Assembly: GCF_025725685.1 (NCBI RefSeq)
Contig: NZ_CP107008.1
Coordinates: 372,001 to 436,000 of the forward strand
Direction of reading: 5' to 3'
DNA length: 64,000 bases
DNA from: Halomonas sp. M4R1S46
GTDB taxonomy: Bacteria; Pseudomonadota; Gammaproteobacteria; Pseudomonadales; Halomonadaceae
Under the pieces are notes generated by a model, which was given only the letters and a program-made list of their open reading frames with translations, made no database searches and was not told the DNA's origin. The position numbers and the translations under genes are program-made. Shown piece by piece: positions 43,390-52,261 of this stretch. Positions within the stretch are counted from its first letter, which is position 1. Each line of letters opens with the position of its first letter.

Positions 43390-46148
43390 GCGGGCGACTC
43401 CTGTGGGGTAGTGGCCGGGGAGGGGGAATCGCTCGCACGGCTTGGAGAGAACAGGCGCAGGCGATTGGCGTTGCTGACCACGGTGATCGATGACAGCGAC
43501 ATGGCGGCGCCGGCGATCATCGGCGAGAGCAGGGTGCCGGTCAGGGGATAGAGCGCCCCGGCGGCGATGGGGATGCCCAGGGCGTTGTAGCCGAAGGCAC
43601 CCACCAGGTTCTGCTTGATGTTGGTGAGCGTCGCGCGGCTGATCTCGATGGCGTCAGCAATGCCATGCAGTGAGCCGCGCATCAGGGTGATGCCGGCGCT
43701 CTCGATGGCCACGTCGGTTCCCTGGCCGATGGCGAAGCCGACATCGGCCCGAGCCAGGGCCGGCGCATCGTTGATGCCGTCGCCGACCATGCCCACCACC
43801 TCGCCGGCGGCCTGGCGCCGCTCGATCTCGGCATGCTTGTCCTCGGGCAGGAGGTCGGCGCGGAATTCGTCGATGCCGACCTCGGCGGCGATGGCGGCGG
43901 CGGTATGGGCATTGTCGCCGGTCAGCATCACCACCCGCAGGCCATCGTCCTGCAGCCGCCGGACGGCCTCGACGGTGTCGTGACGCAGGGGATCACTGAT
44001 GCCGAACAGGGCGGTCAGGGTCCCGTCGACGGCCAGGTAGACGACGGTGCGGGCCTTGTCCTCCAGCTCGCTGGCGAGCTCACGGCCCGCCGCCAGGGAG
44101 ATGCCGGCGTTCTCCAGCAGCCGGGCATTGCCCAGCAGCAGCGGCCGCCCATCGGCGGTCGCCGCCGTGACCCCGCCGCCGGTGACGGTGTCGAAGCCCG
44201 TGATCTCGGCGGGGGCGGCCTCATGCGCCTCGGCATGCGCCATCAGCGCCGCGGCGAGCGGGTGTTCGGAACCCCGCTCCAGGGCCGCCACCAGGGCGAG
44301 CGCCTCCCGCTCGTCGCCGGCGAGGACCTCGGCTTCGGTGACCCGCGGTCTGCCCTCGGTGAGGGTGCCGGTCTTGTCCACCACCAGGGTGGTGAGGCGG
44401 CTGGCGGTCTGCAGGGCGTCGCCGCTGCGCACCAGCACGCCGTGCTCGGCGGCCTTGCCGACGCCGATCATGGTGGAGATCGGCGTGGCCAGGCCCAGGG
44501 CGCAGGGGCAGGCGATGATCAGCACCGTGCTGGCGGTGACCAGCATATGGAGGATCCGTGGCTCGGCGCCGACGTTGAACCACACAAGCGCGGTGATCAC
44601 GGCGATGATCATCACCGAGGGCACGAAGATGCTCGACACCCTGTCGGCCAGCTGACCGATGGGCGGCCGGGAGTTCTGGGCGCTGGCCACCTGCTCGGTG
44701 ATCTGGCCGAGCCGCGTGTTCGCCCCGACCCGGGTGGCACGATAGACGAGGCCGCCCTTACCGTTGACGGTTCCGGCGCTCACCTCGTCGCCCTCGCCCT
44801 TGGCCACCGGCAGGGGCTCACCGGTGAGCATCGACTCGTCGATATGGCTCTGCCCCTCACTCACCTCGCCGTCCACCGGCAGGCGCTCGCCGGGGCGCAC
44901 GCGGATATGATCGTCTTCCCGCACCTCATCGATCTCGACCTCGCGTTCCTCGCCGTCGCGGATCACCCGGGCGGTGCGGCTCTGCAGGTCGAGCAGCCGC
45001 TTGAGAGCCTCGCTGGTGCGGCCCCGGGCCCGCAATTCTAGGGCATTGCCGAGCAGCACCAGCCCGATGACCATCGCCGAGGCCTCGAAGTAGATGCCCC
45101 GGGCCACCTCGGGCAGCCAGGCGCCGAAGGCCACCACCGCCATGGAGTAGAGCCAGGCCGTGCCGGTGCCCATGGCGATCAGGGTGTCCATGTTGGCCTG
45201 GTGATGCCCGAGGTTCTTCCAGGCATTGACGAAGAAATGGCGGCCCGGCCAGGCCATGACGGCCAGCGTCAGCATGCCTACCGCCAGCCAGTAGAGGCGG
45301 CCGCTGCCTACCGGTTGGGGGTGATGGATGAACATGCTGGCCATCAGCGGTACGGCCAGCGCCAGCGACAGGAGGCTGCCCCTGAGGCGCTGCCGATAGG
45401 TCTTCTCGTCCTTCTCCGCCCGGGCCTGTTGCGCCTCGCGCATGTCGACGATGGGCTCGGCGCCGTAGCCCACGTCCTCCACCGCCCGAATCAGGGCGTC
45501 GGGGTCGGCATCGCCGCGCACCTGGGCGGTGTGGGTGCCGAAGTTGACCTCTGCGCTGATCACGCCGGACGTCCGCGCCAGCGCCTGCTGCACGGTCTTG
45601 ACGCAGCTGGCACAGGTCATGCCGGTGATCGACAGGCGTCGGGGGACCGGCTGGCCGTCGCCATCGTCCCGCCGGCGGGGCGAGGCGGCCGGTGCCGTCT
45701 CGCTGGCATTCGTCGGCGGCTCGAGGTCGTTCTTGGCCGCCTCCTGGCCGGTATCGTCCGTCGGGTAGCCCGCCTCGTCGAGGAGCAGGTCCAGGGTGCT
45801 GCCATCCAGGGTGGTGATGACCGCCAGGTGCTTCTCGTCAGGCGTGCCGGTGACCTCGGCTGTCTCGTCCCGGGCCTGGATGGCACGACGCATGCGCGAG
45901 ATGCAGCCCTGGCAGCTCATGCTGGGGATGGTGCGCTCGTGGCGCTGCGGCGGATAGCCAGCCTCGTCGAGGAGCCGGTCCAGACTCTCGTCATCCAGGG
46001 TGGTGGTGACCGCCAGGAGCTTCTCGTCAGGCATGCCGGTGACCTCGGCCTGGGGATCTTCGGTGTGGATGGCCCGGCGCATCTTCGCCACGCAGCCCTG
46101 GCAGTTCATGGCGGGAATGCGGCGAGAGTGCTGGAAGTGTGCGTTCAT
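43386..46148 (-). CDS. copA: Copper-type P1B ATPase with two extra CQGC domains
   Basis: A 920-residue heavy-metal exporter. Residues 1-128 hold two near-identical metal-binding-like domains, IPAMNCQGCVAKMRRAI (Cys16/19) and IPSMSCQGCISRMRRAI (Cys79/82), then a canonical HMA domain with GMTCASC (Cys179/182). The ATPase core has the membrane CPC motif (IIACPCALG), phosphorylation DKTGT, TGE (SMLTGEPLP), the HP motif (SEHPLA) and GDGINDAPAL. CPC predicts Cu(I)/Ag(I) efflux to the periplasm. It overlaps the MerR gene and the microprotein gene by 4 bp each, forming one operon. Confidence 0.93.
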   Translation of the reverse strand: MNAHFQHSRRIPAMNCQGCVAKMRRAIHTEDPQAEVTGMPDEKLLAVTTTLDDESLDRLLDEAGYPPQRHERTIPSMSCQGCISRMRRAIQARDETAEVTGTPDEKHLAVITTLDGSTLDLLLDEAGYPTDDTGQEAAKNDLEPPTNASETAPAASPRRRDDGDGQPVPRRLSITGMTCASCVKTVQQALARTSGVISAEVNFGTHTAQVRGDADPDALIRAVEDVGYGAEPIVDMREAQQARAEKDEKTYRQRLRGSLLSLALAVPLMASMFIHHPQPVGSGRLYWLAVGMLTLAVMAWPGRHFFVNAWKNLGHHQANMDTLIAMGTGTAWLYSMAVVAFGAWLPEVARGIYFEASAMVIGLVLLGNALELRARGRTSEALKRLLDLQSRTARVIRDGEEREVEIDEVREDDHIRVRPGERLPVDGEVSEGQSHIDESMLTGEPLPVAKGEGDEVSAGTVNGKGGLVYRATRVGANTRLGQITEQVASAQNSRPPIGQLADRVSSIFVPSVMIIAVITALVWFNVGAEPRILHMLVTASTVLIIACPCALGLATPISTMIGVGKAAEHGVLVRSGDALQTASRLTTLVVDKTGTLTEGRPRVTEAEVLAGDEREALALVAALERGSEHPLAAALMAHAEAHEAAPAEITGFDTVTGGGVTAATADGRPLLLGNARLLENAGISLAAGRELASELEDKARTVVYLAVDGTLTALFGISDPLRHDTVEAVRRLQDDGLRVVMLTGDNAHTAAAIAAEVGIDEFRADLLPEDKHAEIERRQAAGEVVGMVGDGINDAPALARADVGFAIGQGTDVAIESAGITLMRGSLHGIADAIEISRATLTNIKQNLVGAFGYNALGIPIAAGALYPLTGTLLSPMIAGAAMSLSSITVVSNANRLRLFSPSRASDSPSPATTPQESPA

Positions 46149-46603
46149 GACGCCTCCTCCTCCGGTTCCCGGCCGCGAGCGTCCCGGGGGGAAGGCAGCG
46201 GTTCCGGAAAGCTCTCGATCAATCGGCACAGGCTGTGGCCATCCGGGGTGCCGTCGGGCATCTCGGCCCAGGCGTCGAGGGCCTGTTCCATGCGGGAGGC
46301 GAGGGCCTCGAGTTCCCGGATGCGGGCGCGGATTTCCGGCAATCGGCTGGCCAGCAGGTCACGCACCAGAGGGCAGGGCGAGTCGCCCTGGTCGGCTTGC
46401 TCGAGGATCTCGCGGATCTCGGCCACCCCGAACCCCAGGGTGCGGGCCCGCTGGATGAAGCGCAGCCGCTCCAGGTCGGTCTCGTCGTAGAGCTGGTAGC
46501 CATTGTCGGGGTTGCGCTCGGGGCGCAGCAGCCCCTCCCGGGTGTAGTGACGTACCGTCTCGGCAGTGACGCCGGTCTGGCGGGCGAGTTCGCTGACTTT
46601 CAT
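46145..46603 (-). CDS. MerR-family metal-responsive regulator
   Basis: A 152-residue regulator. The winged-helix N terminus is MKVSELARQTGVTAETVRHY, with REGLLRPERNPDNGYQLYDE, then a dimerisation helix. Metal-site candidates are Cys77 (GDSPCPLVRDLL) and Cys126 (DGHSLCRLIESF). This Cys77 arrangement is closer to ZntR/CadR/PbrR types than to CueR's C-terminal CxxxxxxxC, although the target gene looks like a copper ATPase. It heads the operon from a 20-bp-spacer promoter. Confidence 0.88.
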   Translation of the reverse strand: MKVSELARQTGVTAETVRHYTREGLLRPERNPDNGYQLYDETDLERLRFIQRARTLGFGVAEIREILEQADQGDSPCPLVRDLLASRLPEIRARIRELEALASRMEQALDAWAEMPDGTPDGHSLCRLIESFPEPLPSPRDARGREPEEEAS

Positions 46604-46636
46604 TGCATGGCCTCTCGGGGCTTGGCAGTGCGCCTC

Positions 46637-46668
46637 AGTGTAAAACCTTTGGGTAACACATGGGTCAA
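46637..46668 (-). promoter_or_regulatory. MerR-type promoter with 20-bp spacer and dyad
   Basis: On the minus strand TTGACC and TACACT are separated by 20 bp, longer than the sigma-70 optimum of 17. The spacer region carries an imperfect dyad ACC-N15-GGT. This is the arrangement that MerR-family activators correct by DNA untwisting. It lies 34 bp before the regulator gene, so autoregulation of merR-copA is expected. Confidence 0.7.
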
Positions 46669-46772
46669 GCGAAAGCAGGCGTGTGCTGATCGCGGGGGTG
46701 TTTCAGACTAACTGCTTGAAAAGGTGGAATATCGAACGATCGTACGACTAAAGTATTAGCATTTTTAAGATT

Positions 46773-46786
46773 AAAACGAACGTTTG
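46773..46786. promoter_or_regulatory. PsrA-like operator upstream of fadL
   Basis: AAAAC-GAAC-GTTTG fits the published PsrA consensus (G/C)AAAC-N2-4-GTTTG/C except at the first base. It lies 90 bp before fadL in an AT-rich stretch. A second, weaker dyad (CGAACGATCGTACG) is about 40 bp upstream. PsrA is a fatty-acid-sensing TetR regulator in pseudomonads, which would suit a fatty-acid transporter. Confidence 0.45.
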
Positions 46787-46875
46787 GTCTTGATCCTGCC
46801 GGCAGGATTCGCAAACACTGAACCCACCTGACCGCCCTGCGGCAAGAACGACAACAATCCTCCACCAGGAAAGGG

Positions 46876-48225
46876 ATGCCTCGCCATATGCCTAACAAGT
46901 TCAACAAGCTGACCGTTGCCATCGCCCTCGCCTCCGGGTCCCTGGCCGCCAGCCAGGCGGCCGCCTCCGGCTTCCAGGTCCGGGAGCAGAGCGCCAAGAC
47001 CCTCGCCAATGCCCTGTCCAACGCCACCGCCGGCGCGGAGGACGTGAGCTTCATGGCCTACAATCCGGCCGCCATCGGCAATATCGATGGCAACCAGGTG
47101 GCCGGCGGCCTCGCCTTCATCGATGCCACCTTCGAGCTGCACGATGCCCAGGCCAGCAGTGCCAACGGCTTCATCGATTACGATCGTGGCGGTTCGCGGG
47201 AGGGCGGGGAGACTGCCTGGGTGCCGAGCTTCGCCGCCAAGACCCAATTGAACGACCAGTGGGACCTGGGGCTGGCGATCTACTCGCCCTACGGCCTCTC
47301 CACCAAGTACGACGAGGACTGGATCGGTCGCTACCACGCCATCGAGACCGAGCTGAAGACGATCGATATCCAGCCGACGCTGAACTACCGGGCCACCGAG
47401 CGCCTGAACCTGGCGGTCGGCCTGCGGGCCCAATACGCCGATGCGACCCTGTCGAATGCCATCGACTTCGGTTCGGCCGCCGCCATGATGGGCAATCCCC
47501 TGGCCACGCCCGGGCAGAACGATGTCATCGGTGAGCTGACGGGGGACGACTGGGGATACGGCTATACCCTGGGGGCCCTGTTCCAGGCCACGGAGCGGAC
47601 CCGCTTCGGTGTCAGCTATCGCTCCGAGGTCGACCTGACGCTCGAAGGCGATCTTGACGTCGATGGCACCGACCCCCTCTCCGAGGGTGCCATCGATGCC
47701 GGCCTGGTCTCCGATACCGGCGGCTCCGCCGACCTGACCACCCCGGCCAACCTGAGCCTGGGTGTCCACCATCAGCTGACCGACCGGCTCGCACTCATGG
47801 CCAATGCCGAGTGGACCGAGTGGAGCAGCTTCGACGAGCTGCTCGTCGAGTTCGACGATGGCAGCGAGAGCCGGACCACCGAGAACTGGGACGACACCTG
47901 GGCCTTCTCGGTGGGCGCTAACTACTCTCTGAACCGGCAGTGGATGCTGCGGGCCGGCCTGGGCGTCGACGAGACGCCGGTGCCCAGTGCCGAGTTCCGC
48001 ACCCCCCGGGTGCCGGACGCCGACCGTCGCTGGGCGTCCCTGGGCGCGACCTGGATGGCCACGCCCGACCTGGGGGTGACCGCCGGTTACCTGCACGTCT
48101 TCGGCGATGACGCCGACATCGACCAGGATGGCAGCAAGGAAGAAAACGCCACGCGGGGCAACCTGTCCGGCACCTACGAGGTGGCGGCGGATGTCTTCGC
48201 CCTCTCGGTGGACTATCGCTTCTGA
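46876..48225 (+). CDS. fadL: FadL-family outer-membrane fatty-acid/hydrocarbon transporter
   Basis: A 449-residue beta-barrel porin of the FadL/TodX family. Signal peptide (LTVAIALASGSLAASQAAA), then the typical SGFQVREQSAKTLANA and AEDVSFMAYNPAAIG plug region. Later come ATERTRFGVSYRSEV, LSLGVHHQLTDRLALMANAEWT and a terminal aromatic YRF for BAM recognition. It imports long-chain fatty acids or hydrophobic compounds. ATG 46876 has AGGAAAGGG; 46888 is a possible alternative. Confidence 0.9.
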   Translation: MPRHMPNKFNKLTVAIALASGSLAASQAAASGFQVREQSAKTLANALSNATAGAEDVSFMAYNPAAIGNIDGNQVAGGLAFIDATFELHDAQASSANGFIDYDRGGSREGGETAWVPSFAAKTQLNDQWDLGLAIYSPYGLSTKYDEDWIGRYHAIETELKTIDIQPTLNYRATERLNLAVGLRAQYADATLSNAIDFGSAAAMMGNPLATPGQNDVIGELTGDDWGYGYTLGALFQATERTRFGVSYRSEVDLTLEGDLDVDGTDPLSEGAIDAGLVSDTGGSADLTTPANLSLGVHHQLTDRLALMANAEWTEWSSFDELLVEFDDGSESRTTENWDDTWAFSVGANYSLNRQWMLRAGLGVDETPVPSAEFRTPRVPDADRRWASLGATWMATPDLGVTAGYLHVFGDDADIDQDGSKEENATRGNLSGTYEVAADVFALSVDYRF

Positions 48226-48247
48226 CGAGGGCACCAGGCCCGGTATG

Positions 48248-48273
48248 ACCAGCCCGGCTTCGGCCGGGCTGGT
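48248..48273 (+). terminator. Terminator after fadL
   Basis: ACCAGCCCGGC-TTCG-GCCGGGCTGGT: an 11-bp perfect stem with a stable UUCG tetraloop. From here to 48694 there is no convincing gene: a possible decayed coding fragment on the minus strand (about 48300-48400) and repeat copy C. Confidence 0.8.
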
Positions 48274-48430
48274 TGCGTTGTGGGCGGGCCGTGCCCTAAA
48301 GCCCCCGGCGTGATACCCCGCTTGCGCCCCGCCTCGTCCAGGCCATCGCCCAGGGGTGGCTTGCCGGAACCGGAGTCGCCGACGATCCTGGCGCTTGCCC
48401 CGGCGGCGGCAGGGCAATCGCAGTTGGATG

Positions 48431-48549
48431 GCGAGGGGCGACGGGGACAGGTCGAAGAGGGGGTCCTACGCCATGGATGGCGTCGGTAGCGCCCAGGGAG
48501 GGGTTCACGGCGCCCCCTCGCAGACCTGTCGACGAACCAGCTCCGAGCG
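48431..48549 (+). repeat. Dispersed intergenic repeat, copy C (fadL-prfB)
   Basis: A 119-bp copy with the same ends (GCGAGGGGCG ... CTCCGAGCG) and core (GTCCTACGCCATGGATGG, CGTCGGTAGCGCCCAGGGAG). Short open frames here reproduce the same peptide-like strings as in copies A and D and are not genes. Confidence 0.8.
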
Positions 48550-48694
48550 CCACGGCTAACTGCAAAAGCCCTGCCGGTGGCGGCGGGAGGATGGCCGCTG
48601 ACGCTGCATTTCGCTACAATGCTCGTCTTTTCTCCGCCGTCGGCGTCAAGGGCGCCGGCGCGCGCCTCATCTCTTTCAGATTCAGGCGAATGCC

Positions 48695-49793
48695 ATGCTG
48701 GAAACCAATCCGATCAACCACCTCATCAAGGACCTGTCTGAGCGGACAGATGTCCTGAGGGGGTATCTTTGACTATGCCGAGAAGAAGGATCGGCTAGAG
48801 GAAGTCACCCGCGAGCTCGAGGACCCCGACGTCTGGAGCGACCCGGACCATGCCCAGAAGCTGGGCAAGGAGCGGGCGACGCTGGAGGCGATCGTGGCCA
48901 CCATCGACGAGCTGGACCAGGGGCTGGCCGACAGCGCCGACCTGCTCGAACTGGCGGAGATGGAGGAGGACGAGGGCACCGTCGAGGAGGTCCAGCGTGA
49001 GCTGGAGGGCCTGCAGGCGAGCCTCGAGAAGCTCGAGTTCCGGCGCATGTTCGCCGGCGAGATGGACGAGAACAACGCCTACCTGGACATCCAGGCGGGC
49101 TCCGGCGGTACCGAGGCCCAGGACTGGGCCAACATGCTGCTGCGCATGTACCTGCGCTGGGCCGAGCACCACGGCTTCAAGGCCGAGATCATCGAGGTCT
49201 CCGCCGGCGAGGTGGCCGGCATCAAGTCGGCCTCGGTACACGTCCAGGGCGAGTACGCCTTCGGCTGGCTGCGCACCGAGACCGGGGTGCATCGCCTGGT
49301 GCGCAAGAGTCCCTTCGACTCCGGCGGCCGTCGCCACACCTCCTTCGCCTCGGTGTTCCTGTCCCCGGAGGTCGACGACAGCTTCGAGGTCGAGATCAAT
49401 CCCTCCGACCTGCGCGTCGACACCTATCGCTCCAGCGGCGCCGGCGGCCAGCACGTCAACACCACCGACTCGGCGGTGCGGATCACCCACGAGCCGACCG
49501 GGATCGTGGTGGCCTGCCAGAGCCAGCGCAGCCAGCATGCCAACCGCGACTTCGCCATGAAGCAGCTCCGGGCGAAGCTGTGGGAACACGAGATGCAGAA
49601 GCGCAACGCCGCCAAGCAGGCGGCGGAAGACTCCAAGGCCGATATCGGCTGGGGCAGCCAGATCCGCTCCTACGTGCTGGACGACCAGCGCATCAAGGAT
49701 CTGCGCACCGGCGTGCAGTCGAGCAGCTGCGACAAGGTCCTGGATGGCGATCTGGACCAGTTCATCGAGGCCAGCCTCAAGCAAGGATTGTAG
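48695..49793 (+). CDS. prfB: Peptide chain release factor 2 (programmed +1 frameshift)
   Basis: RF2 releases peptides at UGA and UAA. Translation starts at 48695, reads 25 codons to CTT (48767-48769) before an in-frame TGA, and must shift +1 to continue at GAC (48771). The total of 365 residues equals E. coli RF2. The downstream part has the tripeptide anticodon SPF (VRKSPFDSGG) and the catalytic GGQ in SSGAGGQHVNTTDS. It is followed by lysS, the usual prfB-lysS order. Confidence 0.96.
48758..48772 (+). promoter_or_regulatory. prfB +1 frameshift signal
   Basis: AGGGGG (an internal Shine-Dalgarno), three bases, CTT and TGA followed by C. This is the canonical autoregulatory slip site: low RF2 makes the TGA slow, and the ribosome shifts to GAC. 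Confidence 0.95.
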
Positions 49794-49889
49794 CCAGGGG
49801 CTTCGCGCTATGGGCCGCGAGCGGGGGAGCCTGCTCGCGCTCGTAGCCCGTCGCTCGTGGCCCGTAGCCCATTCTTTACAGGTAACGAC

Positions 49890-51425
<1,536 letters not shown>

Positions 51426-51438
51426 GAGTTCTGAAAAA

Positions 51439-51552
51439 GCGATGAGCTTTTCCGGCGACAAGCCTACGCGAGGGCGCTGTAAACCCTTCCCTGGGCGCTA
51501 CTTTTGCCATCCATGGTCAAAAGACCCTCGCTCCGCCTTGTCCCCGGCGCTC
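51439..51552 (-). repeat. Dispersed intergenic repeat, copy D (inverted, after lysS)
   Basis: Reverse-orientation copy of the 119-bp element; the plus strand reads GGCGACAAGCCTACGCGAGG, GCGCTGTAAACCC, TGGGCGCTAC and CCATCCATGGTC. It begins 14 bp after the lysS stop and is more diverged than copies A and C. Confidence 0.72.
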
Positions 51553-51578
51553 ATCCTGGCCTGCGCTGGGTAAGCCGT

Positions 51579-51702
51579 GTAGGTCGGGTTAAGCGAGCCT
51601 GCGAGCGCACCCGACGGACCCTGCCGGGGGCGGCCTCGAAACGTCGGATGCGCCTTCGGCTTATCCGACCTGCAAGGTTGTCGCCGGATCAGCCCCGCGC
51701 GC
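51579..51702. repeat. REP-like palindromes plus partial copy of the dispersed repeat
   Basis: GTAGGTCGGGTT ... ACCCGACG (51579-51616) and GTCGGATGCGCC-TTC-GGCTTATCCGAC (51643-51669) are REP/BIME-like hairpins of a kind common in gammaproteobacteria. They are followed by GGTTGTCGCCGGATCAGCCC (from 51676), the 3' end of the dispersed element in plus orientation. So the lysS downstream region (51426-51804) is essentially made of repeats, with no gene. Confidence 0.6.
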
Positions 51703-51804
51703 AACACGGCGACCGGTGATAATCATGTTGGCTGGGGCGGAAATGTTGGTAAGGGGCGCCCCGAGCACCCATAATGGCAGCGTTTCGACGTCGAGGAGAC
51801 CGTG

Positions 51805-52191
51805 ATGAAACTGCTCAACCGCTCCGCCCTGAGCGTCAGGCCGACCCAGCATTTCGTCGACTGGATCAATGCCCTGGAACCCACCGTGGGTGACGACGAC
51901 CTGTCCCTCGCCGATGTCGAACGGGAAAGCACCATCTACCTGATCCCGGAGATGGATACCCCCGAGGCCCTGGAGGGCTTCGTCCGCGAGCGCTACCTCG
52001 AGATCCTCGAGACCGAGCTGCGGGCCTGGGAGGAGGACGAGCGCCAGTGGCCCGAGGCCCTCGACTGGGCGCTGTTCCAGCGCTTCCTGTGCTTCGAGCA
52101 CAGCTACCTGGCCATCGACCTCGACGACGAGGCGGCCCTCGAGGTCGCCGAGGTGGACGACAATCTGCTGCTGGAAACCGACCAGGACTGA
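51805..52191 (+). CDS. Conserved hypothetical acidic protein, 128 residues
   Basis: Starts MKLLNRSALSVRPTQHFVDW, highly acidic with many aromatic residues (YLEILETELRAWEEDERQW, FQRFLCFEHSYLAIDLDDE). No signal peptide, membrane segment or known motif. GAGGAG lies 7 bases before the ATG and a terminator follows, so it is very likely expressed. I do not recognise a named family. Confidence 0.7.
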   Translation: MKLLNRSALSVRPTQHFVDWINALEPTVGDDDLSLADVERESTIYLIPEMDTPEALEGFVRERYLEILETELRAWEEDERQWPEALDWALFQRFLCFEHSYLAIDLDDEAALEVAEVDDNLLLETDQD

Positions 52192-52220
52192 TCCCGCCGC
52201 CCGCGGTCCGTGACCTCGAG

Positions 52221-52243
52221 AAACCGGCTGCGGCCGGTTTTCT
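52221..52243 (+). terminator. Terminator before the MFS gene
   Basis: AAACCGGC-TGC-GGCCGGTTTTC: short GC stem with a T-run, just after the small acidic gene. Confidence 0.7.
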
Positions 52244-52261
52244 TGTGACCGACGATTCGCC

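Noticed and set aside
48695..48772. Apparent frameshift/early stop in prfB suggesting a pseudogene
   Set aside because: AGGGGG-TAT-CTT-TGA-C is the conserved programmed frameshift signal, and the corrected product is full length with SPF and GGQ motifs.
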